This document shows, in pieces, positions 11,678 to 22,869 of a DNA stretch of 64,000 bases (the stretch's first letter is position 1; every line of letters begins with the position of its first letter). This stretch comes from Temnothorax longispinosus (taxonomy: Eukaryota; Arthropoda; Insecta; Hymenoptera; Formicidae), in assembly GCF_030848805.1 (NCBI RefSeq), contig NC_092362.1:22887020-22951019 (forward strand), in the 5' to 3' direction. Made by a program: the position numbers and the translations under genes. Below the pieces are notes generated by a model that did not search any database, was not told the origin of the DNA, and saw only the letters and a program-made list of their open reading frames with translations.

Positions 11678-13934
11678 CCTCTATATACTTTAGACGTGGA
11701 TTTGAAAATCGCAAGAAACTGTCGAGAATGCTCAGTCAAAATCTGCTTTTTAACGTGGCGAACTTCGGCACGCGACTTTCTCACCTATCGGAGTCACATC
11801 ACATACGAAACATTGTGAGACACATTATGAAGAATCACACTTTCTGTCCTTCAACTCAAAAGGCACAGAAGAAGTATATTAAAACATTTAGGTTTCTGTA
11901 TAAGCTCAGTGCTGGCTTGTACGATGTAAAAATTGAACATTTAAAAAATTTAATTTAAACTTTCGATATTTAAGCCAAAAAAAAAGGGAATGGAAATGGA
12001 CAATTTATTAACTCGAGACACATAAGCAAAACATAGTTAATCGATAAGAGGGTTATTTATGTACATTTAAGAGAATGCTTAGTCTCTAAGTATTTTAACA
12101 GTAGAGTTCATTAATCGACGTTTACATTCGAACGCATTCGGATTGTCACTAGATATAATAGATTAATTTTTGTATTAAATGTTGACCATATAATGTGAAA
12201 AAGGTATATAAAATGGCCACTATATACAGTAAAAAAGAACGTAGTCTTCTCATATTCGCCTAAAGATTGTCTTGAAAAAAAAAAAAACATTTCTTTTTCA
12301 TTCATAACATGTCGCTCTTTTTGCCGTGGACTCGGATACGATTTGATGCTTCATATTCTGTGCCCCCTTCTCAAATTTAGAATATGTTGCAGTGTGTACG
12401 GTGGCATTTTTTTTAATGATATGGATAGCGAGAATGACCTATGCTTGTAAACGCGCATAAACTTTTTACTAAATAGATAGAATAAAGCTGAGAAACATTT
12501 CTAGACACGTCTGAAAGAATCAAATTAATGAAGAAAAAAGTATTTATGATATATGAATATAATAAAGTTCATAAGCACACACATGCATAATACACACATA
12601 CACACACATCTACATAGACGGTGGCCAGTTTATGAAAAAGCAGCATTCAGTGTAATAAAGCATCTTTATTAGCACCTGAAAGAAAAATTGAACTTGAGTA
12701 TCCTATATGTTTATTGTTCATCATTAATATTCTACACGTATTAACAATAAATATATGGATTTTTTTTAGAGGAAAGGAAGGATGAAATAATTCTGTCTCG
12801 AATATTCGAAACGATTTTTGTAACTAACTCTGCAATTGTGTTACAGCTAGCCACTGTAACAGGCTTTTTTTTTACACTTTGATATAACTAGATACTTTTT
12901 CGATTTTGTACATAAAATGCGCGAAAAAAAAAGATTTTTATGGAAATGTGAAATTAGTTATAACAAATAATGTTTTATTGCATTATACGTTTTCATTCCA
13001 ATAAACTCGAAGCTTTTATCTCAATATTAATATTGATTTTTATGTGTCTCACGTCTGGCCAAAAAGATCGGTATGTATTATTTTATTAAATTAATAATTC
13101 TGATTCTAATAATTTTCTGTGGAGAAAACGATTCGAGATTAGCCTTATACTGATCTTACTTTATTATTGTTTGTACGCGCGTTCGTGGATTTTGACATTT
13201 CTTATTTTAGAGTACAGGGTCGTTGCAAATGTGAATCATCGTATACTACACGGACCTGCATGGAAGGAATTTTTGTCCGTGAAATTACATCATGGATGAC
13301 TTGTGACTAAAGTCCAATTAACTTAATCGGCGAATAATTCAACCGACAAAATATAGCTTAAAGCAAAATTTCACTCTACTAATCTTTTTTCTTACGAATG
13401 AAACAAAAAAATTATTGTATCTAATACGTATTAATATTACATAAATATTACTTGATGAATTAATCATCGATTATTATTCATTATTTCTGTCAATGCAGAT
13501 CGATTAACTTTACTCTCGGTTTAACTTACTTTCTATCTTTTTCTAATTCTTATAACTAAAAAAAAGATTAAAAGTAAATTAATTTAAAGTCAAATTGCAT
13601 TAGTAGAAATGTGGACAAAGTTCATCGAAGATCACCCTGCAGCCCTATCCCACGATGGCCGCGATCCGCGATTACGTTCGTGACTGAATAGTGACTTTCT
13701 TTCCAGTGCTCGGCACGTGTTGGCAGCGGTTTCCCGCGCATACGAATTTCGTCGCGTTTACTACCACCTGGCGGAACGCGAAACACGCACTGTGGGGAAG
13801 CGATATCAACAAAGCCAACAAAGGGACGAGTTTGTCGACGCCTATTCGCACTTCGCTGTTTCGTAGCCTTATATCGAAGGATCGTCCATCAGGATCGTTT
13901 TACAAAATATCTGTGACAATCGTAAACGCGCAAC
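11678..13934. other. DHX15 3' UTR and upstream region of RanGAP1
   Basis: AATAAA hexamers at about 12481 and 12560, and AATAAAG at about 12655, mark plausible DHX15 poly(A) sites. Around 13300-13600 is AT-rich DNA with an imperfect inverted repeat (TCGGTTTAACTTACTTT words) that resembles the element at 31697-31805. From about 13630 the base content rises toward the RanGAP1 promoter. The 76-codon open frame at 11728-11958 looks like chance in the UTR. Confidence 0.6.
12481..12486 (+). terminator. Candidate DHX15 poly(A) signal
   Basis: AATAAA lies about 800 bases downstream of the DHX15 stop codon. Further candidates lie within 180 bases, so the exact 3' end is undecided. Confidence 0.35.
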
Positions 13935-16887
13935 ATGTTCAGTCTAGGCGAGATTGGCGAGCAGTTGAAGGACGTGAGCCGGAAATCGGTCGGAGTTTCG
14001 TTCGCCGGTCAGTCGCTCGTATTGGACACTGCGGATGATGGTAAGTCGTTAGAATCTTCTCGACGATGTATCCCCTCGTGTTTCTCACGTCGTACATAAA
14101 GCGCACGAAACTATTGAACGATTGTGCGAGCTCAATTCTTTAATTCGATCTCTAAACGCAGCTGTTGCTTTGCGAAATTTTCACTGCAAACGTTTGAATT
14201 CTATATTTACACGTGTGTGTATAAATTAAATTATTTATTTATTTATTTATTTATTATCAGAGAATTTGATGAATTTATTGTGTTGTACAGCTCTCCAAGT
14301 GGTGGAAGCGATTAAAGCATGTCCGTGCTTGGAGTACTTGGATTTGGAAGGAAACACGTTGGGAACGCCGGCTGCAGAGGCTATAGCGGAGGCGTTGAAG
14401 GAGAAGGGGACTCCGTTGAAGAAGGCTCTATGGAAGGACATGTTCACTGGTCGTCTGAAAACAGAAATCCCAAAAGCGTTGGAGCATCTAGGAACGGCAT
14501 TGTGCACCGCTGGTAGCCAGCTAACCGAGCTCGACATGAGCGACAATGCTTTCGGCCCAATCGGTATTCAAGGGTTAGCAAATCTGTTGGCGTCGAGTCC
14601 GTGCTATACCCTTCAACAGTTGAAACTGAACAACAATGGTCTCGGTATATCAGGTGGAAAGATGTTGGCTAAAGCATTGGAGAAGTGCCATGAGAACAGT
14701 TCTAAAGAAGGTGAGATATTAACACATGTAACATGTGTATGCAATTATACGTATTGTAAAATATATTCTTAATGCTTAAGGGAGGATCCTGGTGTGCAAG
14801 TCCATAAAGTAAGGTATTTTCAGGATTTTTTTTGAAGGTATTAAAAATCTCCGACCATTTCGGCAGTGGCCCAGTACATTGTACCATATTTCAAGAATAC
14901 AAAACGATTTTTTTCATTGGTGGAAAGAAAACAACTCTTGAGATATATCGCCGAATGTTCGAAGGTGCAGATAATTCGGTGGGCGTAATAGCTCGGCGCA
15001 AGGTCGTCTGAAACAAAAAATTCCCGCACCGTTTTAAAACTTAAAATTGTAGTTTTGAGATGAACCTTTAAAATTCCAGGAAAGTTGGAAATTGGCAAAT
15101 TGGCGGCCTTCAGAAGTGGAAGGTACGATTTTTACCAAAAAAATCGCTCCTTCTAGGCTAAAAAAAATTAAACAAATTTTTTTCCAAAATTTTAAAGGTT
15201 CACCTCAAAACTACAAGTTTAAGCTTTAAAACGGTGCTGGATTTTTTTGTTTCAGACGACCCTGCGCCGAGCTATTACGCCCATCGAATTTTCTGCACCT
15301 TCGAACATTCGGCGATATATCTCAAGAGTTGTTTTCTTTCCGCCAATGAAGAAAAAATCGTTATACTGGGCCACTGCCGAAATAGTCGGATTTTTAATAC
15401 CTTCAAAAAAAATCCTGAAAATACCTTAACTTTTTTGACTCGCTACACCAGGATCCCCCCTTAATCGAGTTGAATTCTACTATAGGCACGCCGCTCGCGT
15501 TGAAAGTTTTCATCGTCGGCAGAAATCGGCTGGAGAACGAGGGCGCGCAAGCATTGGCGTCCGTGTTTGAAAGGTTAAAGACATTAGAGGAAGTTGTGAT
15601 GCAACAGAACGGCATATATCACGTGGGCATCGCGGCGATTGCACAGGGTTTATCTGTCAATCCTAATTTGCGGGTGTTAAATTTGAATGACAATACGATC
15701 GGACTGAAAGGAGCCAGAGCGCTCGCTAAAGCTTTACCGACTTTCCGGGGTCTGGAGGAACTAAACCTCGGTGATTGTTTACTAAAGACTAAAGGGGCTT
15801 TAGTCCTAGCGGAGGCGTTAGAGATTCACGGCAATCATACGTCCCTCAGATATCTGGACTTGAGTAATAACGAGCTACGCGCGGATGCTGGAAATGCTCT
15901 CGCCAAAGCCATGCATGATAAAACTCTTCTGACAAATCTACAGCTGGACGGTAATTGCTTTGGAACGGAAGGACGCGAGAACCTTCGACAAATTCTCACA
16001 AAATTGGGAAGAATTGATGCATTGAATTCTTTGGATGAGGATTATACTGAGGACGAGGAGGAGGAAGATGATAATGAGGATGAACAGAGCGAAGAGAACG
16101 AAAGTGATGAGGATGAAGCAAGTGACAAAGAGGACAACAAGGAACAAGATAATATTGCAGAAAGCCCGGTGGTAACAGTAGCAGACTTTTTGAAATCGCC
16201 AACAGCTGAGAAACTGTTGCAACTGTTGCTGTTGCACCTGTTGCAAGATGATAATGTGCAAGCTTTTATCGACTATGCAACGGTACGTATTAATATGTAG
16301 ATATCTGTAAAAATTAGTTATATTTCTAGCGAGATTTTTACTTCTTATTCCAGAATTTGGTAAATCAAAGTAACACAGCTACAGAACAGAAATATATAGA
16401 GGAGCTTTTACGGATAATTATGAAAGTATCGGCATTATGCGGCAGTGGCTACATGGATGTGAGAATGAAAGCAGAATCCTTGTCAGATGCTTTATACGCA
16501 AAGCTGTTTTCTTATGCCGTAGAGAATAATCAAATCTCCATTTTGAATAATGCATTACTAGTTAATCTTGGTTTAATGAAAGTAAGAAAAATTAAGAATT
16601 ACTATTATTTATGCATGTAGAAGATACATGAAAGCGAGTAAAACGATTAACGATCTGTTTCTTAGGGCGAGGACAAAGCCAGTAGGAAAATTGACTGGAA
16701 TTTGGAAGGATGTTTCAAGGCTTTGGAAAAAGTTACTCAGAGAGATTATTTCTTAGCGCAAACAAGGAGTATGCTGAAAGTATTTCTAGAGAAACCAATG
16801 AAGACTAGTCGTGCAAATGTAGTCGATCCATTCCAAGATTCTAAAACTGCTCTTAAAACTGTTCTAGACAATATTCAAGTTACGTAA
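13935..16887 (+). CDS. RanGAP1: Ran GTPase-activating protein 1
   Basis: RanGAP1 stimulates GTP hydrolysis by Ran on the cytoplasmic side of the nuclear pore and so maintains the RanGTP gradient for nuclear transport. Five exons: 13935-14040, 14291-14710, 15486-16282, 16354-16581 and 16666-16887. They total 1773 nt, or 590 residues, the normal animal length. Leucine-rich repeats fill residues about 35-345, with hallmarks such as LEYLDLEGNTLG, VFIVGRNRLENEGAQALA and LRYLDLSNNELRADAGNALA. An acidic linker (about 355-395, mostly D/E) follows, then the C-terminal alpha-helical domain that in vertebrates carries the SUMO site. The vertebrate GLLKSEDK segment aligns with GLMKGEDK here, so a psi-K-x-E motif is kept at K517. 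The exon 4/5 junction lies exactly after this lysine. Intron 2 hosts a large fold-back element. Confidence 0.96.
14776..15464. mobile_element. Large TTAA-flanked fold-back element in RanGAP1 intron 2
   Basis: The element begins TTAAGGGAGGATCCTGGTG and ends CACCAGGATCCCCCCTTAA, so imperfect terminal inverted repeats are bounded by TTAA on both sides. Similarity between the arms continues inward for about 300 bases each. For example, the AACGGTGC and TTCAGACGACC words on the right mirror GGTCGTCTGAA and GCACCGTT on the left. No transposase is encoded. TTAA ends suggest a piggyBac-type non-autonomous element. Confidence 0.85.
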
Positions 16888-17716
16888 AATTACCGGAAAT
16901 TATCGGGGTATGACATATAGTTATTTATTTTTATACATTGTATGGAAAATAGTGGAAATTTCATGTAAAATTAGAACTAAGATATCATTATATATGAATT
17001 TTGCATAAGTAATCTTTCAGATAAATTTTGATAATTTTAAAGCGGAATTTTGTACTTTTAATATTAAATGTTTTCAATGCAAACTTCTTTTTGCAATGTT
17101 ATTTTTATTTCACAATACGAAGTCGCTTCTTTTTATTAAAAAATGAGTAATGATTACGAATAATAATTACGTAATAATTAAGTTATAATATCGAAATGAA
17201 AAATACAGTTATTATCTTACAATGTATATGTATGTGTGTGTATATATATATATTCTCATTTCAGAGTTTTAATGCAAATTACTTTTATCTGGTTTTAAAT
17301 TACTAATAAAATGTAATACATACCATTGTAAAAGCTATTTCTTAAAATAATGTCAATATATTAAAGAATCAATTTTTAAATTTTAATATGTATATTGTAA
17401 TACAAATGAATTTTATACAAAGCAGTACTTGGTGATATGCGACTCGTATAATCAATTCAAAAATGCAAATGACTATTGCAACTCAACTAAAATGCTTGTT
17501 ATGAATTAAAAATGATATCTAATATGTAAAATTTTTCACAAAAATTTGTAATTATAGATTAATATGGAATAAATAACGCCTGTGTGTATGTGTGCTAGTA
17601 AAACTTAATACGAAATTGCACCGTTATTACCGCTTTCATTCGTTCATAATGTACTAATATAAATAAGAAAAGCTCGAGAAGCTTATTCTGATATTCCAAG
17701 TATAGTATTGTGAAAG
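16888..17716. other. Convergent 3' region of RanGAP1 and ABHD16A
   Basis: This is AT-rich 3' UTR and spacer between two converging genes. An AATAAA at about 17567 could serve RanGAP1. A short GT/TA run lies near 17230-17250. No extra gene was seen. Confidence 0.6.
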
Positions 17717-20666
17717 CTACTTCACAGCAATGGCGGATGCTGGATCCCAACCCGGATGAAACAGATCAACAGACAACGGGATACAGTGCGACGATGATTG
17801 ATCTTTCATATACATTGTTGCCTAGAAAATAGAATGGGGAATAATAGCAATCAAAGTACAATTTCCTTGCTGTTTTTCGATTTCAAATCTACGAATCTTT
17901 GTGTATGTAATACGTACAAGGAAGAGAACCAACTGTAATTTTGTCCTAGTATTACAATTCTGTCCTAGAGTAGACGGATAATTTATCACCCCATCATCGC
18001 TTCGTATATTAGCCGCTATCAATTCTAGGCAACGTTTCTCCTCCACTTGGAACGATGCCAATATCGACGCTGTCGCAAATATAAAGAATCAATTTGATAA
18101 TGATATACTTCTTTTCATATGTTTTTTTAAGTAACGCTTTTAATACTCAATTCCTTACTTCTGTCGGACGCTTCAGCGGATAAGAACCTCGATAAGACTG
18201 TCCCAGATTCAGAGGTTTCGGAAAATAGATGCGGATAACGTCTAAGAAGTAATTTCATCAGCAACATATTGCCGCGATTTCCAGATAAGCTGTTGGGAGG
18301 TATAGAGAGGATCTCGTCGTCTGTTCTTCTCACTAACAATACGGTTCCGTTATATCTATCAAATTAAAAGATAACAATATATAGATACAAATGGGACACT
18401 ATAATTTTATTATATCATGATGTGCCATAGAATATACCTATTCAATTGTTCTGCTATGTTTAAATTGAAGTAATCTCTGATTATGTTGCGGACTAAACCT
18501 TCTAGGGACGGTGGCATTGTTTTAATAGCTAATGGAAGTACATCATCGAACGTAGCATCTAAAACCTGCGGTGATTAATTCATCAATTTATAGAATCGAT
18601 TTTACGTGTGTAATCAGTTGAACCGAATATTACCAAGCTCCGAATAGAAGGATAATTCATAGCGGCCCAAGTAGCGGGATAGCCTCCGATGCTCCAACCG
18701 TACACGATGATCCGTTCTTCGGGAAACTTTAGACGCTCGATCGCAAAACGCATTATACAATCGATGGCGTTTTCCTCTTGCTCTGGATATGGCGCACCCT
18801 TTGTGTCATGACTTACTGTTACTGTTATACGAGATACAAGTCGGCCCTCGAAGAAGAAGGCTTGCCATTACTCCAACTTTACATTTACTGTCTGAATGAC
18901 AATAACTGCAACATCGGCAAAAATTTTATCGTTGCAATAAAAAGAGTCTTACGACGGAGTAACAGCAATTCTTCCCGTCGGATTGTTATTGTGAAATATA
19001 CGCGAGGCTCACTCCTTTGCAAGCGATAATACTTACAGTACTGCTGGCGAAACCCGGATGATTCCAGCCCAGCACCGAATAGCCCTTGGTTAGAGGAGTG
19101 GATATAATCCCTGTTTCATAAAAACCACAGTTTCCTTCGCAAGTTACAACCAATACATCGCCATAAGCGCTTCTGCAATATGGTGCACATCAGAAAACAG
19201 TTTTTAGCATAACATAAGATGTCGATAAAGTTATCGTTTACATTACTTGTTACGCCGATCAACAAACATCGCGTCAATTTGATTTTTATCAGCAGTCATT
19301 AATTTGAATCTTTCTCCACCCAATTTCATCAAATCTACTCTTCCCTTCACCAACGTGGAGCCTTTAACATTGCGATGCAAAATGATTAGTACCTACCGTA
19401 AAAACGTAAATACAATAATAATCGTAATGCGTTACCGAGTATCCAGCCGATGAAAGATATACTGCCAGGATAAATCAATTTACCCGCGAATGTATGTGCT
19501 ATCGCATAAGAAAGCAATTTACATGGTATAGCAAATACAAATTCTTTGCCGCTTTGTCGTCTGAGGCGTCCGCTAGCCTTTGCAATTTTTTCTAGTGTCA
19601 ACTTGTCTGCAGTATCACTACAAGAAACATATGATTAGAGCCATTTAAAATCGCCAATCTTAGTTTCAACTTAGAACATCAATATTTCATGTGCGAGCCC
19701 TACTTTCCAAGTTTTCAGAGGGAATTAAGCAAAATGTTGAAATATATATTGATTTTCCAAGACATTTGAGTCAAAATTTGAAAAATTTTTGCTACAAACA
19801 TCCCAATTTTATTAAAATTTATTAGATTTGTCACTTAAATGAAAGCTGAAGATTCTCGAACATCTTTAACATATTAATTATCGATAAAGATAGAGACCAA
19901 CCTGTTTAGTTCCGAGACATCAAAGTCCACAGGCCATGCCCAGAATTCAAAATCATACTTATTAAGTTCCTGCTTCGTGCTTGCGTTATAATGCAACTGT
20001 GTCTCGTTCAAGGTTTCCACAAACTTCACGTACACCGGATTATTAACCCTGGAGTAACCGCGTGCGGCCAACGAGGCGACGAGGAGCGCGCCGGCGCCAG
20101 CTGCCAATTTGCTCAAGCAAGAAACGTTATCTGTCAAGGAGTAGCCACGTTGGTACATGGCGAACATGGCAATGACCGGTACGGCGTACAGACTCATGGA
20201 CCATATCGCCGCAAACTGCAACAGCGCAAGAACAATTTATGAATTCGCACATCCTTATAGTCACAATAATAAGATACATTCAGACGATTAGTAAGTTGTG
20301 ACGGAAATTCGCGTTCGCCGGTATTTGGAAGATCCTCGCCCGCGTGGAGCGGCGCGATAAGAAAGCGCGACGAACACTCGGCAACGTCACAACCTCCGTT
20401 CTGTCTGTCGCGCGGAACACTTACGGATATCACGATATGATCGCCCCATCGCTCCAGGTTCCTCGCCTCGTACGACTTCTGTAAATCGGACACACGCATA
20501 CGCGTATTATAACCTCAACTTTTTATGCAAATTTCCGGGGGGGAAACGCTGAGTCGCTGAATAAGTGTGTCGTACTTACGTCGACCAGACCGATCCACGT
20601 TACCTCGTAAATCTTGAAAAGCCGCGGACTGAACGCGCACTTCCACAGCGTCCTGATCAACGACAT
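17717..20666 (-). CDS. ABHD16A: ABHD16A (BAT5) alpha/beta-hydrolase phospholipase
   Basis: ABHD16A is a membrane serine hydrolase that makes lysophosphatidylserine from phosphatidylserine. Eleven minus-strand exons: 20666-20604, 20478-20425, 20215-19902, 19617-19397, 19361-19247, 19172-19037, 18798-18634, 18565-18438, 18355-18159, 18069-17918 and 17821-17717. The total of 1650 nt gives 549 residues (human 558). The N-terminus MSLIRTLWKCAFSPRLFKIY matches the family, followed by two hydrophobic segments (FAAIWSMSLYAVPVIAMFAM and KLAAGAGALLVASLAA). The segment VTCEGNCGFYE precedes the nucleophile elbow GWSIGG with serine at about residue 337. Later come LVRRTDDEI and the conserved C-terminal SSHCIPLS. 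Exon 1 has a second, stronger donor (GAC|GTAAGT, exon end 20580) that would add eight codons in frame. I cannot decide which donor is used. Confidence 0.94.
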
Positions 20667-21222
20667 CTCGCCCGCGCGCGGTCAGCCGAACAGCCTCCGA
20701 TATATAAATATGCTACTGCGGATTGTGCGGTGTGCGGACGTCGCGTCTCGCGATGCGGATCGAGGGTCCTCGACGGCGATGCCAGGACCAACAACAACGG
20801 CGAAGGGGGGGAGGGAAGGGAGGACGACTGGACTCTCGTCGATCGAACGCGCGCAATAGATCGGCGAGGACAAAGAGAGAGCGAGCGAGGAACAGAGACA
20901 GAGACGTAAAGATGGATGAGAAACTTGCTCCCGAATTTTCTTCGATAAGCGCGAATATGTACATACTACATATCTTTTTTTTCCTAGATGAGACGCTGAA
21001 CCAAAAAAAAAAGAAAGAAAGAGATTTAATTAATAAAGAATTCAGGAGTTAACCCGTTCGTTTCAACAGTACGTCGTTCACGGAAAAGTTGCAACACTTT
21101 TTTTTGATGGGTTTTGGAATGCACGAATATTTAGAGACTGCAAGCCACTGCGCTAGGGAGCTGCGTATACGTATACCGTCCGACTCTCGAGCTCCGGTAA
21201 CTTTATTAATTTTTTTTTTTAT

Positions 21223-21421
21223 CGTTTGTTGGTCGTTTGTTGGTGATTGTCGGCCTATATAATTACAACGTTTGTTGGTTCTTAATTTTTTTTTAATTAA
21301 AAAAGAAAAATTAGCGTTGTCAGCCGGAAAAATTAATCTCATTTTTAATTAAAAAACGGTCTAATCGATACGTAATCGTTTGCTGATGATTGTTGGTCTA
21401 ATTTTAGCGTTTGTTGGTTTA
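21223..21421. repeat. Scattered GTTTGTTGGT direct repeats
   Basis: The word CGTTTGTTGGT recurs at 21223, 21234 and 21270. Variants occur near 21380-21420 (GTTTGCTGATGATTGTTGG, GCGTTTGTTGG). Related words appear again near 23948-23980. The units are too irregular for a clean satellite. Confidence 0.5.
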
Positions 21422-21660
21422 ATATTAGTCTTAAAAATAAAAAATTATCTCGGTAATCGACACTGAACATCCCCTGCGGCCACATGCGCATGCTCAGTAT
21501 CATAAAATTTGCATCATCCTTAAACGCATGGAATAAAAGTAGAAATATTGTAATAAAAAAAATTATACATAATAATTACAATAAACTTTTTTCATAATTT
21601 GCCTATTAAACTTGTATTATTTTACAGTTTGGAGTTTCGTGTTTCGTCACGCTGAGTAAA

Positions 21661-22281
21661 AAGTCCCATGGATCCAGTGTACGGCGCGGCGTACCGGCGC
21701 GGCCGGCGCGGCGTACGCTGTAAAGGAAACTTGGCCAATCACATTAAGGCTTTAAGGGGATCCTATAGTGGCGGTAGTTACCGACATTTTTTCATTTTAA
21801 GGAATTTTTGAATTGGCTTTACAGAATTGCAAGTTTTTGGTCTAGAATTAAAGTACGCACAAAAATCTACATCGCGTTGTACGATTTCATATCGGGAACG
21901 AAAAAAAATTAAAAATTTTACTAATTTGGGCACATACAACATATGGAAATTATGGAATATTGCTTCATGTATGAATGTATATGTTAAAAAATCACGTTTT
22001 GAAAACTTCATCAGCTGTCCCATGGACAGAGATATATATTTTCGCCGGTATAATGATCAATAAGCCAATCACAAGACTCCTTGAGTATCCATTTTGAAAA
22101 TAAGCTTTGTAAAACAACACTGTGATTGGCTTATCAATCATTACGCCGCTTTAAATACGCTCCATGGGACAGCCGATGTTTGTCCTGGCGTAAACGAAAA
22201 CGAGCCTGTGATTAGTCAAGTTTAATTAATTCTTTGATTTCGCCATACGCCGGTACGCCGTACGCTGGCTTCATGGGACTT
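21661..22281. mobile_element. GC-rich terminal-inverted-repeat element with a second element inside
   Basis: The left end AAGTCCCATGGATCCAGTGT, followed by an ACGGCG/CGTACCGGCG run, is matched at the right end by CGTACGCTGGCTTCATGGGACTT in reverse complement. The terminal repeats are about 40 bases and imperfect. The body is AT-rich with no coding capacity. A separate fold-back (22014-22173) sits within it. Confidence 0.75.
22014..22173. repeat. Inner fold-back element with CCAAT core
   Basis: It begins GCTGTCCCATGG and ends CCATGGGACAGC. The inner parts of the arms read AAGCCAATCACA and TGTGATTGGCTT. It is nested in the 21661-22281 element. Confidence 0.8.
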
Positions 22282-22869
22282 CACCTGTCACCAGTTCACC
22301 CCTGGCACCTGGCACACCGCAGTCGCGTTTCGGATAACGGATTTCGAAATTCGCGGTCACGTCGTCACGGGTCGATGCTCGTGGGACTCGCGGGAATGTG
22401 TCGTGTCGCGCCGCGTCGCAATTTTTCCGGCCGGCGTCGCGGTGAAAAAAATTAAGCGAGGAAGAGATCCGGCCGAATCCGGCGAGCTGCGAGCTGCGAG
22501 GGCACGCCGCGCGGTATCCCCGCGGTGTCTTCGGTAATCGGACGACCCCCGATGTTCGCGGAATCATCGTGGCTTCGCGCCGGTCGATCGAGCGGCCGCG
22601 CCGCATGATTTTCGGAACGTCCGCGAGGCGGAGAGAAGACCTTGCTTGGGGGGACCTCGCTGGAAACGCAACCACGACACCACGCACCACGGCGGCGGGA
22701 GTATAGAGCGGTCGCTATCGTCGCAGTGGCCACACGCGTGTCCGAGAAAACGTCCTTCGCGCGAGCGCTTCGTGTTCCTCCCCCTCCCCCGGACACCGCG
22801 AACAAAACCTCCTCCGCAGTCCCTCGTTGTTGTGATATATTCCCTCTTTTTATTTTTTTTTTAAACGCC

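Larger units (their letters stand above)
20667..22869. other. Divergent ABHD16A-mbf1 intergenic region
   Basis: The ABHD16A 5' side (20667-20900) and the mbf1 5' side (22300-22869) are CpG-rich and promoter-like. Between them lie AT-rich DNA with repeated GTTTGTTGGT words (21223-21421) and a nested pair of terminal-inverted-repeat elements (21661-22281). The long overlapping open frames in the CpG-rich parts occur in many frames at once and look non-coding. Confidence 0.65.

Noticed and set aside
11728..11958. 76-codon open frame just after DHX15
   Set aside because: It lies in the DHX15 3' UTR, has no recognised similarity, and needs no translation signal to explain it.
14247..14546. 99-codon antisense open frame
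   Set aside because: It is the mirror of RanGAP1 exon 2, which is clearly coding on the plus strand.
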